A stretch of 64,000 bases of DNA, from positions 372,001 through 436,000 of the forward strand of contig NZ_JANLGQ010000002.1 of NCBI RefSeq assembly GCF_026157065.1, read 5' to 3'. Source of the DNA: Enterococcus sp. HY326. Its GTDB lineage: Bacteria; Bacillota; Bacilli; Lactobacillales; Enterococcaceae. Positions 15,067 through 22,875 of this stretch are shown here, one piece after another. The position numbers and the translations under genes were made by a program. The notes under the pieces were generated by a model. That model was not told the origin of the DNA and did not search any database. It was given only the letters and a program-made list of their open reading frames with translations. The stretch's first letter is position 1, and each line of letters begins with the position of its first letter.

Positions 15067-15825
15067 ATGGAACTATTACAGGTCAAAAATCTAAAAAAAG
15101 TTTACCGCAGCCGCCTCAGCAGCTACCAAGTGGAAGCCTTGAAAAATGTTAATTTTGGTGTTGACGCTGGAGAATATATTGCAATCATGGGGGAATCTGG
15201 TTCTGGTAAAAGTACCCTCTTGAATATTCTAGCTACACTGGATAAAGCAACTAGTGGAGAAGTATTATTAGAAAATAAAAATTTGGGGGAGATTCCTGAA
15301 GGGCAACTGGCTAAATTTAGGCGGGAACATCTGGGCTTTGTCTTCCAAGATTTCAATTTGTTGGATACCTTCAATATTAAAGATAATATTTTTCTACCGT
15401 TAGTTTTATCCCGTGTCTCAGTCAAAGAAATGGAAAAACGCCTGCCCGCTTTAACCGATGCTTTAGGGATATCGGATTTGTTGACTAAATATCCCTATGA
15501 AATTTCCGGCGGCCAAAAACAGCGGGTTGCTGTTGCGAGAGCGTTGATTACCCGTCCGGATTTGGTTTTGGCAGATGAACCGACTGGCGCATTAGATTCT
15601 CGTTCAGCTGATGCATTGCTACAATTATTCAACCAGATTAATGGGCAGGGCCAAACGATTTTGATGGTGACTCATAGTGGGATTGCTGCTAGCCACGCCA
15701 AACGAGTTTTATTTATTAAAGACGGCGAGATTTTTCATCAGCTGTATCGGGGTGCAAAAACACAGGAAGAATTTTTAAGTGAAATTTCTGATACGACCAC
15801 CGTTCTTTTAACAAAGGGGGTCTAG
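15067..15825 (+). CDS. BceA-like ABC transporter ATPase
   Basis: A 252-residue ATPase of the MacB/LolD-like group that partners BceB permeases. Walker A is GESGSGKSTLLN near residue 40. It also has the Q-loop VFQDFNLLD, the signature ISGGQKQR, Walker B LVLADEPTGALD and the switch His VTHS. A frame extending to 15010 exists, but GGTGGA just upstream fixes the ATG at 15067. With the following permease it would give resistance to, and sensing of, cell-wall-targeting peptides. Confidence 0.9.
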   Translation: MELLQVKNLKKVYRSRLSSYQVEALKNVNFGVDAGEYIAIMGESGSGKSTLLNILATLDKATSGEVLLENKNLGEIPEGQLAKFRREHLGFVFQDFNLLDTFNIKDNIFLPLVLSRVSVKEMEKRLPALTDALGISDLLTKYPYEISGGQKQRVAVARALITRPDLVLADEPTGALDSRSADALLQLFNQINGQGQTILMVTHSGIAASHAKRVLFIKDGEIFHQLYRGAKTQEEFLSEISDTTTVLLTKGV

Positions 15826-15827
15826 TC

Positions 15828-17837
15828 ATGTTCTACTTAAAACTAACCTGGTCCAATTTGAAAAAAAATCGGACGACTTATCTGCCTTTTTTAGGCTCGA
15901 TGATTTTTTTAGTTTTTTTAAATTTGCTGATGCAGGTGATGGTGCACAATCCCGGAATGCAAAATCTACCGCAAGCAATGACAGTTCACTCCATGTTTAG
16001 CTTCGGCGTTATCGTTATTCTCGTTTTTTCTGTCATTTTTTCTTTTTATACCAACAGTTTTCTAATTAAGCGGCGCCAAAAAGAATTAGGCTTATATAAT
16101 ATTTTGGGAATGGATAAAAAATCATTAGGCTGGATGCTATTGATTGAAAGTCTTCTCAGTTTAGTTATTTCGCTAGTGATTGGCGTTGGCTTAGGCAGTA
16201 TTTTGGCAAAATTTTTATTTTTAGTCATGAAGAAGATGCCTGGCTTTGGCGAAGATTTTGTTTTCCAGTTAAGCCTTCAGATGCTGTTATTTGTAACGAT
16301 TGTTTTTGCCGGCATTTTTCTACTGCTGTTACTGCATAATTATTTTCAATTATGGCGGACCAAACCCATTGAATTACTTCATGGCAGCGACACAGGAGAA
16401 AAAGAACCGAAAGCCCATTGGATTTTGACTATTATCGGCTTTGCTGCTATTATCGCTGGCTATCTGATTTCCGTTTCGATTGAATCACCGGTTGCCGCCT
16501 TGCCATATTTTTTCGTCGCCATTGTCTTAGTAATTATCGGCACATATTTAGTGATGATGACCGGTAGCATTACCGTTTTAAAGGCTTTACGGAAAAGGCC
16601 GCAGCTTTATTATCAACCAAAACCTTTTATCAATATTTCTGGAATGATTTATCGCATGAAGCAAAATGGTGCCGGCTTAGCTAGTATTTGTATTTTGTCG
16701 ACAATGGTTTTAGTGACGTTGTCTTCAACGGCAGGCCTTTATTTCGGAAAAGAAAATGTCCTAGAAACTCGAAATCCAAGTGATATTAGTTTGACAACCC
16801 AGACAGTCAATCACGACTTAGAGGCAAATTTGACAGCACTAGCTGCAGACAATCAAGTGACGGTCACCGAAGTCGTGAAGCTGGACAGTCCAAATATTTC
16901 TTTTTTAAAAGAGGAAGGCAATAATTTTGTATCAGTGGAGAATACGCAGAATTTTGATGGGGTGATTGGTACAGAATTTTTAACAGCAGCCGATTATCAG
17001 CAGCTCACTGGTAAAACGATTAGCTTGGAAGATAATCAAGTAGCGTTTTATCCAATTTCTGGCGATTTTGAGGATCAGACCATTTATTTTGGCGAACAAG
17101 CTTATGATATAAAAGAACGGGTAGAGGATTTACCAATGTTTCCAAAAAATCCCAGCTTCGTTGATACCTTTTTCTTTTTTGTAAAAGACGAGAGTGTTGT
17201 CGAAAAAATTTATGCTGATTTGAACTTAGGCACTCATAGCAGCTATCAGCCGCTATCTTATGACAGCGAAGTCATGATGAACCTTGATGGCAGTCAAGAA
17301 AATTTGAAAAATTTTGCCACGGCCGTTTTTGCATATCAAGATCAACTCAATCAATCAGCCAATCAAGATTCTTTGCCGAATCCTTCGATGAATTATGCGT
17401 CGGCAACGTCAATTGAGGTCGATCGTGAAGAGACCAATGGCTTTACAGGCGGATTTTTATTTATCGGTATTATTTTCGGATTGAGTTTCACGTTAGCAAC
17501 TGCTTTAATTATTTATTACAAACAAATTTCTGAAGGCTATGAAGATACTGGTCGTTTTGAAATTATGCAAAAAGTTGGCATGAGCCGCAGAGAAGTCAAA
17601 CAAACGATTTCTAGTCAAGTGTTGATGGTCTTTTTACTGCCTATTTCCTTAGCCGTCATTCACTTAGCCTTTGCTCTGCCCATTATTCGAAAATTGCTGA
17701 TTCTCTTTGGCTTAACTAACAGTCAGCTGATTACTATTGTGACAATTTTATCAGTTCTTCTGTTTGCCGTTTGCTACCTATTAGTGTATTGGCAAACTTC
17801 AAAAGTCTATTATCGTTTAGTTGAACGAAAAGTATAA
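15828..17837 (+). CDS. BceB-like ABC transporter permease
   Basis: A 669-residue membrane protein with about ten transmembrane helices in the order expected for BceB/FtsX-type permeases. It has an N-terminal helix, a group of three near residues 55-180, two near 195-245, then a large extracellular domain of roughly 220 residues (about 310-530), and three C-terminal helices. The large domain binds the peptide antibiotic or its lipid target complex. It starts two bases after the ATPase gene. With the upstream kinase and regulator it completes a sensing and resistance module. The substrate is unknown. Confidence 0.9.
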   Translation: MFYLKLTWSNLKKNRTTYLPFLGSMIFLVFLNLLMQVMVHNPGMQNLPQAMTVHSMFSFGVIVILVFSVIFSFYTNSFLIKRRQKELGLYNILGMDKKSLGWMLLIESLLSLVISLVIGVGLGSILAKFLFLVMKKMPGFGEDFVFQLSLQMLLFVTIVFAGIFLLLLLHNYFQLWRTKPIELLHGSDTGEKEPKAHWILTIIGFAAIIAGYLISVSIESPVAALPYFFVAIVLVIIGTYLVMMTGSITVLKALRKRPQLYYQPKPFINISGMIYRMKQNGAGLASICILSTMVLVTLSSTAGLYFGKENVLETRNPSDISLTTQTVNHDLEANLTALAADNQVTVTEVVKLDSPNISFLKEEGNNFVSVENTQNFDGVIGTEFLTAADYQQLTGKTISLEDNQVAFYPISGDFEDQTIYFGEQAYDIKERVEDLPMFPKNPSFVDTFFFFVKDESVVEKIYADLNLGTHSSYQPLSYDSEVMMNLDGSQENLKNFATAVFAYQDQLNQSANQDSLPNPSMNYASATSIEVDREETNGFTGGFLFIGIIFGLSFTLATALIIYYKQISEGYEDTGRFEIMQKVGMSRREVKQTISSQVLMVFLLPISLAVIHLAFALPIIRKLLILFGLTNSQLITIVTILSVLLFAVCYLLVYWQTSKVYYRLVERKV

Positions 17838-17896
17838 CAGGTTAAAAGATATTTTAAAAGTGAAGAAAAGCAGTAGAGTAATTGATAAAATGAATT

Positions 17897-17967
17897 AAAA
17901 AAGCCTGAGATTTCCTAGTTTGACAACTTAGAGTGAACTAAGTTGGAAACTAGCTTCTCAGGCTTTT
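17897..17967. terminator. Extended near-perfect hairpin after the Bce-like operon
   Basis: A 70-base palindrome in three stacked helices: AAAAGCCTGAGA with TCTCAGGCTTTT, CTAGTTT with AAACTAG, and CAACTTAG with CTAAGTTG around a six-base loop. It ends in TTTT and lies between the permease gene and a convergent small gene, so it can terminate both. It is longer than most terminators in this window. Confidence 0.7.
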
Positions 17968-17970
17968 CCT

Positions 17971-18153
17971 TCAGGCAAGCAACTGTGGTTTGCAAAGAGC
18001 ACGTTTTAATTTTAAGAAAAAGTGCTCAGCATCAGCATATAATAGATAGCTATACGTCTTATAATCCTTTTCGGTAACAAAAATGATCGTGTTCTGATTC
18101 TCCAAAAAAATCACCAGCTCGTTGTCCGTTCGAAATTCTTTCACTGATTTCAT
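17971..18153 (-). CDS. Small protein of unknown function
   Basis: A 60-residue frame from an ATG at 18153, with AAAGGTGGGG upstream on the minus strand; an in-frame GTG at 18162 is an alternative start. The product is mixed charged and aromatic (FVTEKDYKTYSYLLYADAEH) with no membrane segment or known motif. It sits between a long hairpin and a 390-bp spacer. The good ribosome-binding site favours a real gene, but the family is not recognised. Confidence 0.45.
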   Translation of the reverse strand: MKSVKEFRTDNELVIFLENQNTIIFVTEKDYKTYSYLLYADAEHFFLKLKRALCKPQLLA

Positions 18154-18540
18154 GGTCTTCACCCCACCTTTAATTTAGTACGAAAGAGCCGGACTATCAA
18201 CGTTGGGGATTTTCAAAAAAGTTAGATGTTCACGAAAAAAAAGAAAATTTATTTCTTGATTTTATTACATGCATGTACTACATTTCACAAGATTATCATA
18301 ACCAAAATTGCTTAAATGAATAACTTATGGAACCATTTGCTTGAAAAAAAGATTCAATTAAAAGTGACATCTACTTGTTCAATCAAGTTGACGAATTGCA
18401 TCACAACAGAAAAAAATCATCAATCAACCCTTTATCGAAGTTTTCATCGTAAAAAATTTCAAATAAAAAAGCTGCCACTAGTCAAAAACCTGCGCCCAAA
18501 AATTGGCAGCGAGTTTGCTTATTGGCAGCTTTTTTAATTT
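18154..18540. other. Spacer with little visible function
   Basis: An AT-rich 387-bp stretch between two minus-strand genes. It holds the ribosome-binding region of the small gene at its left and the terminator of the FUSC gene at its right. A 73-codon plus-strand frame in the middle has no ribosome-binding site and runs through the terminator, so I do not call it. I see nothing else. Confidence 0.5.
18465..18535 (-). terminator. Terminator of the FUSC-family gene
   Basis: On the minus strand AAAAAAGCTGCCA pairs with TGGCAGCTTTTTT across 45 bases. A second TTGGCAGC copy at 18503-18510 offers an alternative, shorter stem. The structure lies just after the stop codon at 18541. Confidence 0.65.
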
Positions 18541-19566
18541 TTAAAAATGTAAGGTGCGTTGATAAAATTTTAGGCCGGTATGCATAACCCAAGCAGCCAC
18601 GACACCTAAAATGCTACCTAAAAAAATTCCAATAAAGCGATATTGCAAAATAGAAATCACATATTGATCCGTGGCTAATTTGGCCAAGAGCAATGAAAGG
18701 GGTGTGGTGAAAAAATTGGCAACCGCATAATTGCGGGGAATAAAATACTCCACCGCAAAAAAGAGCAGCGTAATGACAATCACCATCTCTAAATAAGAAA
18801 AGTGAATATTTAATAAAATGGCGGCTATTCCCAGACCAATCACAGTCCCTAAAATTCGTTGTATATTTCGTTGCATCATATTGGCTAAGTCATTGGCTTG
18901 TAAAATTGCCGCAGCTGAGACGACCATCCAATAAGGGTTATGAAGATTTAGTCCCTGACTGAGATAAGCCGCAAAGAAAATAATCGCTGTATAAAATAAT
19001 GCATCAATCATGGCTGTCGGATCTGCATCCAAGCGTTTGCGGAAATTTTTTTTAGGTAGTGGGGCAGCCGGATTTTTTTCCATGCTATGAACCAATAATG
19101 CAAAAAGCAACGAGATAAAAATTCCGCAACAAAAATAAGCGATGACAATTGGTATATTTTCAACAGCAATGCGAGTGCTGCTACCGGTGCCAGCTACCAT
19201 AACGCCAAAGAAAACACCGGGTTTGGCAAAACCATATAAGCGGAAATAAAATCGGCCGATAAAGGCAATGGTGGCCATTAGCATGGGCGTTGTCCAAACG
19301 GCATGGGTTCCAAGAATGCCTACTAGCAAACAAAGCAGCAGATAAGCGCCCACCAATAAGAGTCTTTTAATTAAATCTGGTAATCTTAAATTATCATAAT
19401 AAAGAAAAGTAAAAATACCCAATGAGCCAAAGCTGGCAATCGTCGGGGTGTGAAAAAGATAGCTGAGTAATAAAATTGTCAGCATAGCCAGACAAGCACC
19501 AAATAGGCGAGCCCGATTACCCTGTGGTTTATTGAAATGCAGTAATTGTTTTAAATGTCCCTTCAC
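18541..19566 (-). CDS. FUSC-family (aromatic acid exporter-like) membrane protein
   Basis: A 341-residue membrane protein with hydrophobic segments in two clusters (about residues 20-150 and 190-335). This is the pattern of FUSC/ArAE-like proteins, where a four- to six-helix block is followed by the conserved FUSC domain (PYWMVVSAAAILQANDLANMMQRNIQRILGT). I chose the GTG at 19566 because AAAGGAG lies 8-9 bases upstream. The ATG at 19596 has no such site. The substrate is unknown; some relatives export fusaric acid or aromatic acids. Confidence 0.8.
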   Translation of the reverse strand: MKGHLKQLLHFNKPQGNRARLFGACLAMLTILLLSYLFHTPTIASFGSLGIFTFLYYDNLRLPDLIKRLLLVGAYLLLCLLVGILGTHAVWTTPMLMATIAFIGRFYFRLYGFAKPGVFFGVMVAGTGSSTRIAVENIPIVIAYFCCGIFISLLFALLVHSMEKNPAAPLPKKNFRKRLDADPTAMIDALFYTAIIFFAAYLSQGLNLHNPYWMVVSAAAILQANDLANMMQRNIQRILGTVIGLGIAAILLNIHFSYLEMVIVITLLFFAVEYFIPRNYAVANFFTTPLSLLLAKLATDQYVISILQYRFIGIFLGSILGVVAAWVMHTGLKFYQRTLHF

Positions 19567-19698
19567 GTAATTCGCTCCTTTTATTAAAGGTATCATAAAA
19601 AAAAGTGCAAAAGCAAATAGAACTCTTTAATAAAGCGCTAAAATAAATGTGAAAAAGATTTATTGAGACGAGCATAGAAAACGCAATCGATTTTTAAG

Positions 19699-19727
19699 TT
19701 GACAGGAAAATCATGCCTGTCTATAAT
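19699..19727 (+). promoter_or_regulatory. Consensus promoter overlaid by an inverted repeat
   Basis: TTGACA (19699-19704), a 17-bp spacer and TATAAT (19722-19727) form a perfect sigma-A promoter for the Cys/Met enzyme gene. GACAGG-N9-CCTGTC (19701-19721) fills the spacer, as expected for a repressor operator. No riboswitch fits in the roughly 57 bases before the start codon. Confidence 0.75.
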
Positions 19728-19790
19728 TTAATCATTATTTCATTTTAATCTAATATTAAACTAATAATGGAAATTACTGGAGGTCATTTT

Positions 19791-20873
19791 ATGACAGATA
19801 TCAATACTTTTTTAGCTCAAATCGGCAATCATCAAGACCAAAGCACCGGTGCTATCAGTCTGCCCATTCATCTATCGACAACGTATGAGCATCCAAAACT
19901 TGGACAAAGCACCGGGTATGATTATACCCGCACTAAAAATCCAACACGTTGGGTTCTTGAAGAAGCCTTAGCAAAATTAGAGAATGGCAGCGTTGCAGTC
20001 GCTACAAGTTCTGGGATGAGCGCGCTGCAATTAGCTTTTCAATATTTTCCACAAGGTAGTCGCTTTCTTGTGTGTCGTGATTTATACGGCGGCAGCTTCC
20101 GTTTTTTTGAGATGCTGTCACAACAGGGGATGGCGAGCTTCGAGTATTTTAATAATGAAGAGGAGCTTGTTGAGCTAGCTTCTACTGACATTGCTGGAAT
20201 TTTTATCGAAACCCCCACCAATCCTTTAATGCAAGTCTTAGATATAAAAAAAATCTCTGGGATTGCTAAAGCTAATCAAGCACTACTAATTGTTGACAAT
20301 ACTTTTTTAACGCCGTTGCGACAAAAGCCTTTAGACTTGGGAGCAGATATTGTGGTTCACTCTGGCACAAAATTTTTATCAGGACATAATGATTTATTAG
20401 CAGGTGTAGTGGTCGCCAAAGATCAAAAAATTGGCGAAAAATTGGCTTGGCTCGCCAATACAACAGGGCCAACTCTGTCGCCATTTGATAGCTGGCTATT
20501 TGTCAGAAGTTTGAAAACCTTAGCGTTGCGCTTTGAAAAGCAGGAGGAAACTGCTAAAGAGTTGGTGAAATTATTGCCACAATTTAGCAAAATCAAAGAA
20601 GTTATCTATCCGGGTGTGGGGAGTATGATTTCGATTCGCGTGACTGAAGCAGCTTTAATTCCAGAAATTTTGGCAAATTTGCATCTCTTCACCTTTGCCG
20701 AAAGTTTAGGGGGAGTCGAAAGTTTGATTACCTATCCAACAACGCAAACCCATGCTGATGTTCCCAAAGAACTGAGGGAAGCCTATGGTTTAACTGCTGA
20801 TTTATTGCGACTATCCATCGGCATTGAAGGCAGCCACGATTTGGCAGCTGATTTAAAAGCAGTCTTGGATTAG
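19791..20873 (+). CDS. Cys/Met-metabolism PLP enzyme (cystathionine gamma-lyase/synthase type)
   Basis: A 360-residue enzyme of the trans-sulfuration family. Signatures are YDYTRTKNPTR, the SSGMSALQ phosphate-binding loop, ETPTNPLM, DNTFLTP, and the PLP lysine near residue 194 in HSGTKFLSGHND. Members join or split cystathionine, or act as homocysteine- or cysteine-forming enzymes. Sequence motifs alone do not separate synthase from lyase. TGGAGG precedes the ATG at 19791. It is monocistronic behind a very strong promoter with an embedded dyad, implying repression when sulfur amino acids are ample. Confidence 0.85.
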   Translation: MTDINTFLAQIGNHQDQSTGAISLPIHLSTTYEHPKLGQSTGYDYTRTKNPTRWVLEEALAKLENGSVAVATSSGMSALQLAFQYFPQGSRFLVCRDLYGGSFRFFEMLSQQGMASFEYFNNEEELVELASTDIAGIFIETPTNPLMQVLDIKKISGIAKANQALLIVDNTFLTPLRQKPLDLGADIVVHSGTKFLSGHNDLLAGVVVAKDQKIGEKLAWLANTTGPTLSPFDSWLFVRSLKTLALRFEKQEETAKELVKLLPQFSKIKEVIYPGVGSMISIRVTEAALIPEILANLHLFTFAESLGGVESLITYPTTQTHADVPKELREAYGLTADLLRLSIGIEGSHDLAADLKAVLD

Positions 20874-20959
20874 CAAGGTAGCTTATGAAAAAAAACTTTT
20901 ATTTTACATTTCAATAAAAGCGACAATAAAAAAACCACAGCCAATCTTATAAATAGTTC

Positions 20960-20999
20960 GACGTGCCAATTGCTGAAAAAACATAGCAGTTGGCACGTC
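20960..20999. terminator. Hairpin after the Cys/Met enzyme gene
   Basis: GACGTGCCAATTGCT pairs with AGCAGTTGGCACGTC (one G-U) across 10 bases. It sits between two convergent genes but has only a weak T tract on either side, so its terminator strength is uncertain. Confidence 0.55.
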
Positions 21000-21027
21000 T
21001 TGTATTTATACTAGCTTGTGGGAGTTT

Positions 21028-21471
21028 TTAATTTTGGGATTGACTCTTTAATTTTTTTTCTTGATGCTTTTGCGCTTTAACTAGGCGTCTGGTGACTCGT
21101 CGCAGCAAAGCTTCTTGCCCTTTAAACTCAATAATTTTTTCTTGCGCAAAGGTTAAGACCTCTATTTGTAATTCAGTGGCTTCTTGAGCCTCATATACTG
21201 AAGCCAGTCGCTCATAATACTCATAGTGGAAGCCTTCGGAAGTTTCAATTAAATGGAGAAGCAATAATTCAGCGTTCTCAAAATTTTGGTCAGCATAATG
21301 CTCTAAGGCATTTCGATAAAGCTTAATTCGATAGTCTTCACTGACAAGGGGGGAGACCCGTTCTTTTAATTCATTGATTGAAATTTTTTCTAAAACTTTT
21401 CCCGATGGATTTTTCAAAAATACCACAGGAATTTCATTGATATTATCAGGTAATCGTGAAATTTTTTGCAT
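21028..21471 (-). CDS. Helical, TPR-like hypothetical protein
   Basis: A 147-residue predicted cytosolic protein. The N-terminal third is followed by paired amphipathic helices (YRNALEHYADQNFENAELLLLHLIE, then YERLASVYEAQEATELQIEVL) that look like tetratricopeptide repeats. The C-terminus is basic (RRVTRRLVKAQKHQEKK). TPR-like proteins usually mediate protein contacts. No partner is suggested by the neighbours. The family is not recognised. Confidence 0.65.
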   Translation of the reverse strand: MQKISRLPDNINEIPVVFLKNPSGKVLEKISINELKERVSPLVSEDYRIKLYRNALEHYADQNFENAELLLLHLIETSEGFHYEYYERLASVYEAQEATELQIEVLTFAQEKIIEFKGQEALLRRVTRRLVKAQKHQEKKLKSQSQN

Positions 21472-21675
21472 AGTCCATCAACCTACTCTTATTTTTCCTT
21501 TATCTTGATTATAAGGATAACTTATTAAAATAGAAAGAAAAAACTTTGAATAAAAGAAAAATCTAAGATTTAGCAAAAGCGCTTCTACTGCTAAAGGCTG
21601 AAAAAAATCTCCTATTGTAGCCGGACGGATTTCTAGAAAAACTTTGATACTATTTTCTAGAAAGGACGTGTAATT

Positions 21676-22095
21676 TTGAAAATCATAAAAATTTTAATAG
21701 GCTTTGCAGCAATCTTAATCATTAGCTTAGGCGGCTTACTCTTTTTTACTGCCAATTCATCAGGAGAAGTGGCCGCTGTCATTGACCGCTTTAATCCGCT
21801 AGTTCAAGAGGGGGCCGTCTATGTTAAAACTAAAGCTGCTGACAGTGTGAACGGCTACGGTACAGCTAGCTATCGTCAGTCTGCCGTTGATGAGAACGGC
21901 AAAGAGCGACAAATTGAATTTACCGCAGACCATGAACTAATTCAAGAACGATATTTAAAAATTTCCAATAAAGGGGCCTACGTGGAAACTTATGAAGAAG
22001 TGACTGCAGAAGAGCTGCCGGTTAAAGCATTTCAAGCCCTTGAAAATAATTATTCAGACCACAGTGCCGCCAAAAACAATTTAAGAAATTGCTAG
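21676..22095 (+). CDS. YxeA-like (DUF1093) membrane-anchored protein
   Basis: A 139-residue protein starting at a TTG with AAAGGA upstream. An N-terminal transmembrane anchor (residues about 5-26, no lipobox Cys) is followed by an extracellular domain with GYGTASYRQSAVDENGKER and LKISNKGAYVETYEEV, typical of YxeA-family proteins. Their function is poorly known. It is followed by the signal peptidase gene 81 bases later, which has its own start region. Confidence 0.8.
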   Translation: MKIIKILIGFAAILIISLGGLLFFTANSSGEVAAVIDRFNPLVQEGAVYVKTKAADSVNGYGTASYRQSAVDENGKERQIEFTADHELIQERYLKISNKGAYVETYEEVTAEELPVKAFQALENNYSDHSAAKNNLRNC

Positions 22096-22176
22096 TTTTA
22101 TCAAAGGAAAAGGCAAATAAGTGTTCCAGTCGACATTCTATGCTAAAATATATTGGACGAAGGGCGGTAAAATTCT

Positions 22177-22755
22177 GTGAAGTTGATTGAGTTTTTGAAG
22201 TTTATTTTGTATTTAATTGTTTTAGTAGTGGTGCTCGTGATTGTACGCACCTACGTTTTTTCACCAGTGATTGTTAAAGGGGATTCGATGGACCCAACGT
22301 TAGAAAATAACGAACGCGTGATTGCCCTAAAATTTGGTGAAATTCAACGTTTTGATATCGTGACGTTCCCAGCACCGACTGAAGCAGATACGAATTATAT
22401 CAAACGGGTGATTGGTTTACCCGGCGATACAGTTTCGATGTCCGGCGATGTGCTTTATATTAACGGCGAAGCCATTGAGGAACCATATTTGGATGAGTAT
22501 AAATCCGAACTATCTGAAGGAGAAGTTCTCACTTGGGATTTCACTTTTGAAACTTTGGCTCAAGGCTATCATGGCAATCCGCCAGTTTCTCAGTTTACTG
22601 GTGTCACGACAGTCCCAGAAGGAAAATTATTTGTTCTCGGAGATAATCGCCGCATTTCAAAAGACAGCCGGATTATTGGCTTTATTGATGAAGATCAGAT
22701 TATCGGCAATGTCAAATATGTTTTTTGGCCCTTTGACCGATTTGGCAGCATTTAA
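22177..22755 (+). CDS. lepB: Type I signal peptidase
   Basis: A 192-residue membrane-anchored serine protease that removes signal peptides from secreted proteins. One N-terminal transmembrane helix (about 8-27) precedes the catalytic Ser37 in GDSMDPT. The general base is Lys76 in YIKRVIGLPGD. The GDNRRISKDSR box lies near the C-terminus. The start is GTG. A terminator follows at 22765-22814. Firmicutes often have several type I peptidases; this looks like a standard short one. Confidence 0.93.
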   Translation: MKLIEFLKFILYLIVLVVVLVIVRTYVFSPVIVKGDSMDPTLENNERVIALKFGEIQRFDIVTFPAPTEADTNYIKRVIGLPGDTVSMSGDVLYINGEAIEEPYLDEYKSELSEGEVLTWDFTFETLAQGYHGNPPVSQFTGVTTVPEGKLFVLGDNRRISKDSRIIGFIDEDQIIGNVKYVFWPFDRFGSI

Positions 22756-22764
22756 ACTAAAGAT

Positions 22765-22814
22765 AAATTCAGCAGTGTAAGGGAATCAGAATAGCCCACC
22801 TGCTGAATTTTTTT
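22765..22814 (+). terminator. Terminator of the signal peptidase gene
   Basis: AAATTCAGCAG (22765-22775) pairs with CTGCTGAATTT (22800-22810), followed by a T tract. The loop is 24 bases. Confidence 0.75.
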
Positions 22815-22875
22815 GTTATACTATACAATGAATCAACAACCTTTTTGTGATAGTAACGGATTGAAGGAGGATGTT

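Noticed and set aside
18316-18537. 73-codon plus-strand frame between two minus-strand genes
   Set aside because: There is no ribosome-binding site, the composition is AT-driven (Lys, Asn, Ser rich), and the frame runs through the terminator of the FUSC gene.
21576-21590. CcpA cre-like sequence CAAAAGCGCTTCTA
   Set aside because: It matches only about 10 of 14 positions and lacks the flanking TG/CA; the neighbouring genes are not typical carbon-catabolite targets.
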